Below are positions 23,679 to 32,120 of a stretch of 64,000 bases of DNA, piece after piece (within the stretch, counting starts at the first letter, position 1; every line of letters begins with the position of its first letter). The notes beneath the pieces were generated by a model. The model did no database searches. It was not told the DNA's origin and saw only the letters and a list, made by a program, of their open reading frames with translations. Made by a program: the position numbers and the translations under genes. Origin of the DNA: CAVSIP01 sp963728075 (GTDB taxonomy: Bacteria; Actinomycetota; Actinomycetes; JAFAQI01; DASSKL01); the NCBI GenBank assembly GCA_963728075.1, contig CAVSIP010000001.1, forward strand, positions 62,001-126,000, given 5' to 3'.

Positions 23679-24368
23679 GTGCGGGTCGCGCTGTTCGTCA
23701 CGTGCTTCAACGACACGGTCTTCCCCGAGGTGGGCAAGGCCGTCGTACGCGTGCTGGACCGGCTCGGCGTACGGGTGGAGTTCCCGCTGGAGCAGACCTG
23801 CTGCGGGCAGATGCACCACAACACCGGGTACGTCCGGGAGTCCGCATCGCTGGCACGCCGCTTCGCCGACGTGTTCGCCCCGTACGACGCGGTGGTCACC
23901 CCGAGCGGCTCGTGCGCCGGCATGGTGCGCCACCTGTACCCGGCGCAGCTGGGGGTCGAGCCGCCGCCGGTGTACGAGCTGTCCGAGCTGCTCGTGGACG
24001 TGCTCGGCGTCGAGGACGTCGGCGGCCACTTCCCGCACCGCGTCACCTACCACCCGACCTGCCACTCGCTGCGGGTGCTGCGGCTGGGTGACCGCCCGCA
24101 GCGGCTGCTGCGGAACGTACGCGGCATCGACCTGGTCGAGCTGCCGCGAGCGGACGAGTGCTGCGGGTTCGGTGGCACGTTCGCGGTGAAGAATGCCGCG
24201 GTGTCCAGCGCGATGCTCGCCGACAAGATGCGCCACGTGCTCGACACCGGCGCCGAGGTCGTGGCCGCGGCGGACAGCAGCTGCCTGGCGCACATCGGCG
24301 GCGGGCTGTCGCACCAGTCCGCCGGCGTACGGTCCATGCACTACGCCGAGATCCTGGCGGCAAGGTGA
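23679..24368 (+). CDS. lutA: L-lactate utilisation protein LutA
   Basis: A 229-residue CCG-domain protein (LutA/YkgE). Start MRVALFVTCFNDTVFPEVGK; the two cysteine motifs of the family are complete, LEQTCCGQMHHNTGY and DECCGFGGTFAVK, with the partner cysteines in SGSCAGMV and DSSCLAHIGGGL. With LutB and LutC it forms the iron-sulphur L-lactate oxidising complex that yields pyruvate. GTG 23679 overlies a leaderless promoter; lutB starts inside its stop codon (GTGA). Confidence 0.92.
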   Translation: MRVALFVTCFNDTVFPEVGKAVVRVLDRLGVRVEFPLEQTCCGQMHHNTGYVRESASLARRFADVFAPYDAVVTPSGSCAGMVRHLYPAQLGVEPPPVYELSELLVDVLGVEDVGGHFPHRVTYHPTCHSLRVLRLGDRPQRLLRNVRGIDLVELPRADECCGFGGTFAVKNAAVSSAMLADKMRHVLDTGAEVVAAADSSCLAHIGGGLSHQSAGVRSMHYAEILAAR

Positions 24369-25729
24369 GCGCGCACCCGGGCTTCCCGGCGGCCGCGCAG
24401 GAGGCGCTGGCCGACAGCCAGCTGCGCCGCAACCTGCGCAAGGCGACGACCACCATCCGCGCCAAGCGAGCCGCGGTCGTGGCGGAGCGCGACGACTGGG
24501 AGGCGCTACGCGCGGCGGGTGCGGCCATCAAGGACGAGGCGCTCACGCACCTCGACCGCTACCTCGTGCAGCTCGAGGAGGCGGTCACGCGGGCGGGCGG
24601 GACGGTGCACTGGGCCCGCGACGCCGCGGAGGCCGGCGAGATCGTCACCCGGCTCGTACGCAGCACCGGCGCCGACGAGGTCGTCAAGGTGAAGTCGCTG
24701 ACCACCGACGAGATCCGCCTCAACGACGCGCTGGCGGCCGCAGGCGTCGCGGCGTACGAGACCGACCTGGCCGAGCTGATCTGCCAGCTCGCGGAGGAGC
24801 CGTCCAGCCACTTCCTCGTGCCGGCGATCCACAAGAACCGCGCGGAGATCCGCGACCTGTTCGCCCGGACGATGCCCGGCGCCGACCCGGCGCTGACCGA
24901 CGAGCCGGCGGCGCTGGCCGAGGCAGCGCGCCGCTACCTCCGCCGGCGCTTCCTGTCCGCGCGGGTCGCGGTCTCAGGCGCGAACTTCGCCTGCGCCGAC
25001 ACCGGCACCGTCTGCGTCCTCGAGTCCGAGGGCAACGGCCGGATGTGCCTGACGCTGCCCGACACGCTCGTCACGGTCATGGGCATCGAGAAGGTGCTGC
25101 CGTCCTTCCGCGACCTCGAGGTGTTCCTGCAGCTGCTGCCGCGCAGCAGCACCGGTGAGCGGATGAACCCGTACACCTCGCTGTGGACCGGTGTGCACCC
25201 CGGCGACGGCCCGCAGGAGTTCCACCTGGTGCTGCTCGACAACGGCCGCAGCGACGTGCTGCGCGACGCGTACGCGCGCCAGACCCTGCGGTGCATCCGC
25301 TGCAGCGCCTGCCTCAACGTCTGCCCGGTGTACGAGCGGGTCGGCGGTCACGCGTACGGCTCGGTCTACCCCGGACCGATCGGCGCCGTGCTGACCCCTC
25401 AGCTGGCCGGGGTGCACGACGCTGCCACGCTGCCGTACGCCTCCAGCCTGTGCGGCGCCTGCTACGACGTCTGCCCGGTGCAGATCGAGATCCCCGACCT
25501 GCTCGTGCACCTGCGAGCGCAGGTCGTCGCCAGCGAGCGGCCTCGCGTGGAGGGGACGGCCATGCGGGCCATGGCGTGGACGTTCGCCGACCGGCGCCGG
25601 TACGAGGCGGCGCAGCACGGGCGACGGCTGCTGCCGCTGCTGCCGGCGGCGCCGTGGACCCGTACGCGGGACAAGCCGGCCGTGCCCAGCGAGACCTTCC
25701 GGGAGTGGTGGCGCCGTGAGCGCGCGTGA
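24365..25729 (+). CDS. lutB: L-lactate utilisation iron-sulphur protein LutB
   Basis: A 454-residue protein starting at GTG 24365 within the lutA stop. The N-terminal half has the LutB pattern VKVKSLTTDEIRLNDALAAA, ETDLAELICQLAEEPSSHF and SGANFACADTGTVCVLESEG. Two 4Fe-4S ferredoxin clusters follow: CIRCSACLNVCPVY and CGACYDVCPVQ. LutB links substrate oxidation by LutA/LutC to electron transfer. It overlaps lutC by 14 bases, so the three are one operon. Confidence 0.93.
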   Translation: MSAHPGFPAAAQEALADSQLRRNLRKATTTIRAKRAAVVAERDDWEALRAAGAAIKDEALTHLDRYLVQLEEAVTRAGGTVHWARDAAEAGEIVTRLVRSTGADEVVKVKSLTTDEIRLNDALAAAGVAAYETDLAELICQLAEEPSSHFLVPAIHKNRAEIRDLFARTMPGADPALTDEPAALAEAARRYLRRRFLSARVAVSGANFACADTGTVCVLESEGNGRMCLTLPDTLVTVMGIEKVLPSFRDLEVFLQLLPRSSTGERMNPYTSLWTGVHPGDGPQEFHLVLLDNGRSDVLRDAYARQTLRCIRCSACLNVCPVYERVGGHAYGSVYPGPIGAVLTPQLAGVHDAATLPYASSLCGACYDVCPVQIEIPDLLVHLRAQVVASERPRVEGTAMRAMAWTFADRRRYEAAQHGRRLLPLLPAAPWTRTRDKPAVPSETFREWWRRERA

Positions 25730-26297
25730 GGAGGTGCTGGCCCGCATCCGCGCGGCGATCCGTGACCAGCCCGCGCTCGAGGTGCCGCGGGACTACCGCC
25801 GGCGCGTCGACGGCGACCTGGTCGCACTGTTCACCGAGCGCGTGGGGGAGTACCGCGCCGAGGTGCGCCGGGTCGACGACGCCGGTGCGGCCGTACGGGA
25901 GCTGCTGGCCGGGAAGCGGGTCGGCGTGCCGCCAGGGCTGCCAATGGCCTGGCGTCCCGACGGCGCGGTGGAGGACCGCGGCTTGTCGGTGGCCGAGCTG
26001 GACGGGCTCGACGTGGCGCTGACCGGCTGCGCGGTGGCGGTCGCCGACACCGGCACGATCGTGCTCGACGGCGGGCACACGTCCGGCCGCCGCGCCCTGA
26101 CCCTGGTGCCGGACATGCACGTGTGCGTGGTGGAGGCCGACCAGGTGGTCGGCACCCTGCCCGAGGCGCTGTCGCGGGTGGACGCGCTCGCGCCGCTCAC
26201 GCTGGTCGCCGGGCCCTCGGCGACCAGCGACATCGAGCTCGAGCGGGTCGAGGGCGTGCACGGGCCGCGCACGCTCGTCGTCGTGGTGGTGGGCTGA
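25716..26297 (+). CDS. lutC: L-lactate utilisation protein LutC
   Basis: A 193-residue LUD-domain protein starting at GTG 25716. The family signature is seen in LTGCAVAVADTGTIVLDGGH, RRALTLVPDMHVCVVEADQV and the C-terminal GPSATSDIELERVEGVHGPR. LutC is the third part of the lactate oxidation complex. Its stop TGA shares one base with the ATG of the dehalogenase gene (TGATG). Confidence 0.93.
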   Translation: MSAREEVLARIRAAIRDQPALEVPRDYRRRVDGDLVALFTERVGEYRAEVRRVDDAGAAVRELLAGKRVGVPPGLPMAWRPDGAVEDRGLSVAELDGLDVALTGCAVAVADTGTIVLDGGHTSGRRALTLVPDMHVCVVEADQVVGTLPEALSRVDALAPLTLVAGPSATSDIELERVEGVHGPRTLVVVVVG

Positions 26298-27013
26298 TGG
26301 ACCCGGCGTCCGTGCAGGTGCTCGCGTTCGACGTCTTCGGCACCGTCGTCGACTTCCGCTCGACGATCGTCGACGAGGGTGCGGAGGTCACGGCCCGGAC
26401 GGGGATCGCGCTCGACTGGGCGGCCTTCGCCGACGCCTGGCGCAGCGGCTACCAGCCGGCGATGCAGCGGGTGCGCAGTGGCGAGCGGCCCTGGACGCGT
26501 CTCGACGACCTGCACCGCGAGGTGCTCGACGAGCTGCTCGAGCAGCTCGGCGGGGCAGCGCTGGGCGAGGACGAGCGCGTACGGCTGAACCTGGCCTGGC
26601 ACCGGCTGCGCCCCTGGCCGGACTCCGTGGCCGGGCTCACCCGGCTGCGGCGGAGGTACGTCCTCACGACGCTGAGCAACGGCAACGTGCGGCTGCTCGT
26701 CGACATCGCCAAGCGGGCCGGGCTGCCCTGGGACATGGTGCTGTCGGCCGAGCTCGTGCAGGCGTACAAGCCGGACCCGCGGACGTACGGCTCGGTGCAC
26801 GAGCTGCTCGACGTGCGACCGGAGCAGGCGATGCTGGTCGCCTGCCACCCCGACGACCTGCGTGCTGCCGCGTCGCACGGCCTGCGTACGGCGTACGTCG
26901 CGCGGCCGTACGAGCACGGCCCCGGCACCGCGGTGCCGACGGCAGACGACGTGGCCGGGTTCGACGTCCGCGCCGACGACCTCACCGACCTCGCGGCCCA
27001 GCTCGGCTGCTGA
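26297..27013 (+). CDS. haloacid dehalogenase type II-like hydrolase
   Basis: A 238-residue HAD-superfamily protein. Motif I is LAFDVFGTVVDFR, motif II is in LTTLSNGN, the motif III lysine is in AYKPDPRTY and motif IV lies near MLVACHPDDLRAAASHG. The arrangement and length match L-2-haloacid dehalogenases, which turn 2-haloacids into 2-hydroxyacids of inverted configuration; many related HADs have other substrates. The one-base overlap with lutC ties it to lactate use, which is chemically suggestive because chloropropionate would give lactate. Confidence 0.82.
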   Translation: MDPASVQVLAFDVFGTVVDFRSTIVDEGAEVTARTGIALDWAAFADAWRSGYQPAMQRVRSGERPWTRLDDLHREVLDELLEQLGGAALGEDERVRLNLAWHRLRPWPDSVAGLTRLRRRYVLTTLSNGNVRLLVDIAKRAGLPWDMVLSAELVQAYKPDPRTYGSVHELLDVRPEQAMLVACHPDDLRAAASHGLRTAYVARPYEHGPGTAVPTADDVAGFDVRADDLTDLAAQLGC

Positions 27014-27026
27014 CGCCGCCGGCTGA

Positions 27027-27803
27027 CTAACGCGGGCGGCGCGACCCCAGCAGGGTCGTCACGCGTCCGACCGCACCGAAGGGGATCACCCCGAGCAGGG
27101 CCACGATGGCCTTGTACTGCAGGCCCGGGACGCTGACGACCGCCCCCCGCTGAAGGTCACGCAGCCCGGTCTCCACCACCTGGTCGGTGCTCAGCCACAT
27201 GAACTGCGGGATGCCGCTTATGTCCATCTCTGCGCGCTCGTGGAACTCGGTGCGGGTGAAGCCGGGGCACAGCGCCATCACCCGTACGCCGGTGCCGCGC
27301 ACCTGCTGTTGCACCGACTGGCTGAAGTTCGTGACCCAGGCCTTGGTCGCCGAGTAGCTGCCGCCGGGCAGGAACCCGGCGACCGAGGAGACGTTCACGA
27401 CGCTGCCGTGCCCCCTGGCTGTCATGCCGCGCACCGCTGCGTGCGTGAGGCGCAGCACCGCGCGTACGTTCAGCGCGAGCATGGCGTCCTCGGCGTCGAG
27501 ATCGGCGTCGACGAAGTCCTCGCGCAGGCCGAAGCCGGCGTTGTTGACCAGCACGTCCACCGGACGTGTGGAATCCGCGAGTCGCTCCTCGACGAGCGCG
27601 CACCCGTCGGCGGAGGCGAGGTCCGCGGCGAGCACCTCGGTCTGCACGCCGTACGCCGCGCGCAGCTGCTCGGCGACCTCGTCCAGTCGGTCCTTGTGGC
27701 GCGCGACCAGCGCCACGTCGTGGCCGTCCCGGGCGAGGCGGTGGGCGAACGCCGCGCCGATGCCGGCAGTCGCCCCGGTGACAAGCGCGGTGGACCTCGT
27801 CAT
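27027..27803 (-). CDS. short-chain dehydrogenase/reductase
   Basis: A 258-residue classical SDR: cofactor motif TGATAGIGAAFA, LVNNAGFG, catalytic Ser in VVNVSSVAGF and Tyr/Lys in YSATKAW, then PGFTRTEF. The Arg after Ala in ALVARHKDR suggests NADP(H). ATG 27803 is preceded by TAGCCT (27811-27816 on the other strand), so the gene may be leaderless. It is convergent with the dehalogenase gene, 13 bases away. The substrate is unknown; relatives include ketone and steroid reductases. Confidence 0.87.
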   Translation of the reverse strand: MTRSTALVTGATAGIGAAFAHRLARDGHDVALVARHKDRLDEVAEQLRAAYGVQTEVLAADLASADGCALVEERLADSTRPVDVLVNNAGFGLREDFVDADLDAEDAMLALNVRAVLRLTHAAVRGMTARGHGSVVNVSSVAGFLPGGSYSATKAWVTNFSQSVQQQVRGTGVRVMALCPGFTRTEFHERAEMDISGIPQFMWLSTDQVVETGLRDLQRGAVVSVPGLQYKAIVALLGVIPFGAVGRVTTLLGSRRPR

Positions 27804-27810
27804 GGACGGA

Positions 27811-27816
27811 AGGCTA
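27811..27816 (-). promoter_or_regulatory. -10 box of the SDR gene (leaderless)
   Basis: On the reverse strand TAGCCT, a TANNNT match, lies seven bases before the ATG at 27803. No Shine-Dalgarno sequence is present. Confidence 0.45.
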
Positions 27817-27926
27817 GCGGCACCGGCTGAGGACTCAGAGGGGACTCAGAGGCGGGTCTCCCGCGTGCTGGCCGCCAGACCGGCAAGGCCACAAGTGACA
27901 CGCACGCAACGGATGGAGGCATTGCC

Positions 27927-29642
27927 TTGGCGTTCAACGGTCTCGCGTTCGGGTTGCCGTTCACCATGAACAGTGTCGAGGGGACCGAGGCTGCCTTGTT
28001 CGTCGCCGCTGCCGCCTCGCGGTCGACCTGGCGCAAGGCGACGATCGCCCTCGGCGCGGCCGTGGTGACCCTCATCCCGTTCGCCGTCGTCCTGTGGGCC
28101 GCCTTCCACTTCGTGGGGCCGGAGTACCTCGACTACACGATCGCGTTCCTCATCTTCGCCCTCGGGCTCCGGGAGATCCGCGAGGGTCTCAGCGAGCGAC
28201 CCCGCAAGGGCGGTCCGACGGACCCGGGTCAGGTCGAGCAGATCGGTCTCGGCCCAGCCAGTGCCGGCTCGATCCGGGACTTCCAGCGCCGCCACCGCCT
28301 GGAGCCGACCGGTGAGATCACGGCACGCGTCCGGGCGGCGCTCCGCGCAGCCCGGGCAGAGGCGGGCTACGAGGCGGTGGACCCGTACGTGTTCGGGGTC
28401 GACGCGGCGGACGCCGAGGCCGTCCGAGCGTTCCAGCGACGCCACGGACTGCCGGTGTCGGGCAACGTGGACGCCCCGACCCGGGGAGCGCTGCGCGTGG
28501 CGCAGCAGCAGGGCCTGCTGGACGGCGACGACTCCGACGCGGTCCGCCGGTTCCAGGCGGACCACGGCCTTGCGGTCACCGGAGCCGTCGACGAGCGCAC
28601 CGCCGTCGCACTCGAGACCCTCCGCGGGGAGGGTGCCACGACGGTGGGTACCGACGAGAAGGACCGCCCGGTGCGGACCGACCCCGTCGCTGCGTTCCGG
28701 GACCTGGACCCCGCAGACGCCGAGTCCGTCCGCCGGTTCCAGCGCAGCCTGGGGATGCCGGCTGATGGCACGGTGACCGCCGAGACCCAGGGCGCGCTGC
28801 TCGCGATGCGGGCCCGCCTCGACGGGGCTGTCACGAAGGACGGTGCGGGGCTGCTGCCGGACCCCGCGGACGCCGACAATGTGCGCCGCTTCCAGCGGCT
28901 GTACGGCCTGCCGGACGACGGCACCATCGGCACGTCCACTCGCCAGGCCATCCGCTACGTCCGCGAGTACTTGTGCGACGTCGACGCCGCAAGCGCGGAC
29001 TCGATCCGGCGGTTCCAGCGTGCGCATGGGCTCACCGCGGACGGCGTCATCGGACCGCAGACGCAGGCGGCGCTCGCCGCGCTGCGCGCGGAGCGTTACC
29101 CGGACAGGCAGAAGGCGCGCTCGAAGCGCTACGGCGACGTGGTCGCCGGCGACGGCGCCGGCCCACGGGTGGAGCTCGACATCGCCGACCCGGACGCGGT
29201 CCGCGACTTTCAGCGGCGACACCACCTCGTCGCCGACGGGGTGATCGGCCCCCACACGCAGGAAGCGGTCAGGCTCGCCCGCCAGCAGCGTCTCGACCAC
29301 GGCCCCCGGCTGGGCAGCCATGACCTGGAGGCGGGCCCTGGCGGCCCGCTGGGGACCGTCCGGACGGCGATGGGTGACGCCTGGCCCGCGTACGTCGGCG
29401 TGATGCTCGAGAGCAGCGAGGCGTTGCTCTACTCGTTCGCCGTGACCAGCTCCTCCTTCGCCTTCCTGCCTGCGGTCCTGGGAGCCGGTATCGGCTTCTC
29501 CTGGCCGTGGACGGTGCTGCCGCTGGTGCGCAAGGCGACCCAGCGGCTGCCCGAGTGGAAGCAGGAGACCGGCATCGGCACGATCCTGGTCGGCGTTGCG
29601 GCCGCTTTCGGGCTGCTGCACATGATGGGGGTGTTCGGCTGA
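27927..29642 (+). CDS. membrane protein with seven peptidoglycan-binding-like repeats between two transporter-like halves
   Basis: A 571-residue protein; TTG 27927 is chosen because GGAGG sits seven bases upstream (ATG 27966 is possible). Residues 14-85 carry SVEGTEAALFVAAAASRSTW and two hydrophobic helices ending in FLIFALGLREIREGL. Residues 485-571 mirror this: GVMLESSEALLYSFAVTSSS, two helices and GVAAAFGLLHMMGVFG. The two ES/GxEA halves resemble the COG4280 / GDT1-like membrane protein fold. Between them, residues 111-452 contain seven PG_binding_1-type units (VRRFQR.HGL..DG.IGP.T..AL), at about 111, 158, 199, 260, 311, 351 and 417. I know no characterised protein of this architecture. 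No neighbour shares its strand closely. Confidence 0.75.
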   Translation: MAFNGLAFGLPFTMNSVEGTEAALFVAAAASRSTWRKATIALGAAVVTLIPFAVVLWAAFHFVGPEYLDYTIAFLIFALGLREIREGLSERPRKGGPTDPGQVEQIGLGPASAGSIRDFQRRHRLEPTGEITARVRAALRAARAEAGYEAVDPYVFGVDAADAEAVRAFQRRHGLPVSGNVDAPTRGALRVAQQQGLLDGDDSDAVRRFQADHGLAVTGAVDERTAVALETLRGEGATTVGTDEKDRPVRTDPVAAFRDLDPADAESVRRFQRSLGMPADGTVTAETQGALLAMRARLDGAVTKDGAGLLPDPADADNVRRFQRLYGLPDDGTIGTSTRQAIRYVREYLCDVDAASADSIRRFQRAHGLTADGVIGPQTQAALAALRAERYPDRQKARSKRYGDVVAGDGAGPRVELDIADPDAVRDFQRRHHLVADGVIGPHTQEAVRLARQQRLDHGPRLGSHDLEAGPGGPLGTVRTAMGDAWPAYVGVMLESSEALLYSFAVTSSSFAFLPAVLGAGIGFSWPWTVLPLVRKATQRLPEWKQETGIGTILVGVAAAFGLLHMMGVFG

Positions 29643-29694
29643 CTCGGTCTTCCCGCGAACCGGCTCGGGGACAGGAGACAAGGACAGGGGACAG

Positions 29695-29913
29695 CTGGAC
29701 GGTGTACGCGTCGCGGTGCTCGCCGCCGACGGGACCGAGCAGGTGGAGGTGACGGCGCCTCGCAATGCGCTGCGCGCTGCCGGCGCGCTGGTGCAGATCC
29801 TGTCTCCGGACGGCGAGGACGTACGTGGCTACCACTACGTCGAGCCCGGTGCGGTGATTCCGGCTGACGCGTCCCTCGCCGCGGCCGCCGACTGGTGGCT
29901 ACGCGTCGCCTAG
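29695..29913 (+). pseudogene. DJ-1/PfpI N-terminal fragment
   Basis: The frame LDGVRVAVLAADGTEQVEV then TAPRNALRAAGALVQILSPD and RGYHYVEPGAVIPADASL matches the first 65 residues of PfpI/YhbO-type DJ-1 proteins, but it ends at TAG 29911 well before the nucleophile-elbow cysteine. The remaining 110 residues of the family are absent and the reverse-strand thioesterase gene takes their place. There is no good start codon at the expected position, only GTG 29716. It is a gene remnant. Confidence 0.55.
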
Positions 29914-30387
29914 CGGGCGGTCCCAGGCGACCTCGCGCATCGTCGTCACGGCATGCGCGGCGAGCTCGCCGCCCTGGAAGAACCGGGTGATGACGAAGCA
30001 GGTCCGGCCGCGGCGCTTCTCCAGGTCGCTGGCGACCTCGAAGTGCGGGCCGGTGATCGGCTCGAAGTAGTCGATGCGCATGTTCGTGGTCGCGAGCCAG
30101 TGCCGGGGGCCCTTCGTACGGTCCTCCCCGGCGTGCACGGTCATCAGCGCGATCATGTCGACGTACGTCGGGGTGAAGCCGCCGAAGAGTTGGCCGCGCG
30201 GGTTCTTCACGTGCTCCGGCAGGTGGGCGCGCACCCGCAGGTGCCCGTCACCGGCCTCCAGCAGGTCCCACGCGTACGCCTCGAGGAAGTCACCGGCCGG
30301 GTGTCCGCGACCGATCAGGCGCCCGGGCGGCGGCTGCGCCCACGCGCGCATGGCCTCGGGGAGGTCCCCCTCCGACAGGTCAGTCAT
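29899..30387 (-). CDS. PaaI-type hotdog thioesterase
   Basis: A 162-residue hotdog-fold protein. ATG 30387 is preferred (a GTG at 30396 is possible). Family features are HVKNPRGQLFGGFTPTYVDM, where the Asn/Gly-Gly region precedes the long helix, then WLATTNMRIDYFEPITGPHF and DLEKRRGRTCFVITRFFQGG ELAAHAVTTMR. Such enzymes hydrolyse acyl-CoA or aryl-CoA esters. The usual catalytic Asp may be the one in VDM. It stands alone, overlapping the DJ-1 remnant at its 3' end. Confidence 0.82.
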   Translation of the reverse strand: MTDLSEGDLPEAMRAWAQPPPGRLIGRGHPAGDFLEAYAWDLLEAGDGHLRVRAHLPEHVKNPRGQLFGGFTPTYVDMIALMTVHAGEDRTKGPRHWLATTNMRIDYFEPITGPHFEVASDLEKRRGRTCFVITRFFQGGELAAHAVTTMREVAWDRPLGDA

Positions 30388-30440
30388 GTGTTGCACTCTT
30401 GCAGAGAGCCGCTCGGACCGGGCGGCGGACGGAGGGCGCG

Positions 30441-30980
30441 ATGCTGTACGTGTTCGGGTTCGAGCGGGTGGGCGTGGTGCTCGGCGACATCTACTTCGTC
30501 GACCCCAACCCCGCCCCCGGCCAGGAGGGCGCCGAGCGTGGCGTACGCCTGGAGGTCCGCTTCATCGAGGAGCAGGAGCACGAGGGCTCGATCTACGCGG
30601 CGCGGCCCATCCTGGTCCGGGAGCCGGTGTGGCGCGCCGACCTGCTGGAGTCCGTGGACGGTACGCCGGGCAGTTTCGACCGGACGCACCACCACCCGCT
30701 CATGCGCGGCTGGGAGCCAGGGCGGCGGAGGTTCGAGCGCGGGCTCTCGCAGGACCCGCTCGGCTGGGTCCGCGAGCAGCTGTGTGACCTGCCCGGTCTG
30801 CTCGAGCGGGCGGAGCTCCCTGCCGACAGCGTGCACCCCGACGACGCCCGGCAGATGGCCGCAGCCGCCGACGAGATCGTCGCCGCGACCCGGCGCCTGC
30901 TCGAGCGGATCCGCGCCGGCGAGCTGGCGCACGCCCCGGCCGAGCTGACCGACGGCCTGGCCCGCACCGGGTGGCTGTAG
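30441..30980 (+). CDS. conserved hypothetical protein
   Basis: A 179-residue soluble protein. ATG 30441 is supported by GGAGGG upstream. The sequence (MLYVFGFERVGVVLGDIYFV DPNP, GVRLEVRFIEEQEHEGSIYA, RTHHHPLMRGWEPGRRRFER and HPDDARQMAAAADEIVAATR) has no motif I recognise as catalytic. The same sort of protein occurs in other actinobacteria. It ends two bases before the MshC-like gene, so they are probably one transcript, and a role near that enzyme is possible. Confidence 0.6.
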   Translation: MLYVFGFERVGVVLGDIYFVDPNPAPGQEGAERGVRLEVRFIEEQEHEGSIYAARPILVREPVWRADLLESVDGTPGSFDRTHHHPLMRGWEPGRRRFERGLSQDPLGWVREQLCDLPGLLERAELPADSVHPDDARQMAAAADEIVAATRRLLERIRAGELAHAPAELTDGLARTGWL

Positions 30981-30982
30981 GC

Positions 30983-32107
30983 ATGCGCGTCGCTCCGGAC
31001 TCCAGCGTCGAGCCGCTCGTCATCGGCGGCCGACCCGTACCCGTCCTCGACCGGGCGCGGCTCTACGTCTGCGGCATCACCCCGTACGACGTCACCCACC
31101 TCGGCCACGCCGCCACCTACGTGTGGGCCGACCTGCTGACCCGCGTGCTGCGCGACCGTGACGTCACACCGGTGGTCTGCCGCAACGTCACCGACGTCGA
31201 CGACGTGCTGACCGCCGCCGCTCGCCGCGCCGGCCAGCCGCACGACCGCTTCGCCTACCTGCAGCAGTACGACTTCGACCGCGACATGTCCGCGTTGCGG
31301 GTGCGCCGCCCCGACCTCGAGCCCCGGGCGCGCTACCACGTGGGGGCCGTGATCCGGCTGGCCCGTGAGCTGCTGCGGTCGGGCGCAGCGTACGAGTCCG
31401 GGGGCAGCGTGTACTTCCCGGGCGCGCCGGTGTGGCAGGCAGCCGGGCTGGACGAGGCCGAGGCCCGCCGCCTGACCGGGGAGTACGGCGGCCACCTCGA
31501 CGACCCGGCCAAGCGCGACCCGCTGGACTGGCCGGTGTGGGCAGCCGCCGGCGACGATCCGTCGTGGGACAGCCCCTGGGGGACGGGTCGGCCGGGCTGG
31601 CACGCCGAGTGCACGGCCATGGCGGTGTCCTCGGTCGGCGCGAGCCTCGACATCCACTGCGGCGGCGCCGACCTGCGCTACCCGCACCACGCCTTCGAGG
31701 CGGCGATGGCCGAGGCGCTGACCGGCGTACGGCCGTTCGCCCGCGCCTGGCTGCGCGTCGGCGTCGTCCGGCTCGACGGGCACAAGATGGCCAAGTCCAC
31801 CGGCAACCTGGTCCTCGTGCACGACCTGCTGCGCGACCACCCGGCATCCGTCGTCCGCCTGCTGCTGCTCAATCGTTCCTGGGCCGAACCCTGGGACTAC
31901 GAGCCGAAGCAGCTCGACGAGGCCGCCGCTGTGCTCGACGCCCTGCGGGTCGCCGGCGACCAGCCCGGGTCGGACGGCGGGATCACGGCGGTGCGTACGG
32001 CGCTGGCCCGGGATCTCGACGTGCCGGCAGCGGTCGCGGCTGCGCTGGACGCGCGCGGTGCGGCCGCGACGCTGCTGTTGCAGCTGGTGGCCCCCGCGGA
32101 GGTGTGA
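30983..32107 (+). CDS. MshC-like cysteine ligase (class I synthetase fold)
   Basis: A 374-residue class I synthetase-type enzyme related to CysS and MshC. LYVCGITPYDVTHLGHAATY is nearly the MshC signature, with the zinc Cys and the variant HIGH motif (LGHA). GRPGWHAECTAMA gives the tryptophan and second cysteine, YPHHAFEAA the His ligands, and KMAKSTGNLV the KMSKS loop with Ala for Ser. MshC joins cysteine to GlcN-Ins in mycothiol synthesis; typical MshC is about 410 residues, so this protein is shorter, chiefly at the N-terminus. It could be the mycothiol ligase or a paralogue. ATG 30983 overlies the previous gene's end. Confidence 0.75.
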   Translation: MRVAPDSSVEPLVIGGRPVPVLDRARLYVCGITPYDVTHLGHAATYVWADLLTRVLRDRDVTPVVCRNVTDVDDVLTAAARRAGQPHDRFAYLQQYDFDRDMSALRVRRPDLEPRARYHVGAVIRLARELLRSGAAYESGGSVYFPGAPVWQAAGLDEAEARRLTGEYGGHLDDPAKRDPLDWPVWAAAGDDPSWDSPWGTGRPGWHAECTAMAVSSVGASLDIHCGGADLRYPHHAFEAAMAEALTGVRPFARAWLRVGVVRLDGHKMAKSTGNLVLVHDLLRDHPASVVRLLLLNRSWAEPWDYEPKQLDEAAAVLDALRVAGDQPGSDGGITAVRTALARDLDVPAAVAAALDARGAAATLLLQLVAPAEV

Positions 32108-32120
32108 CCCGGCGCGCCGG

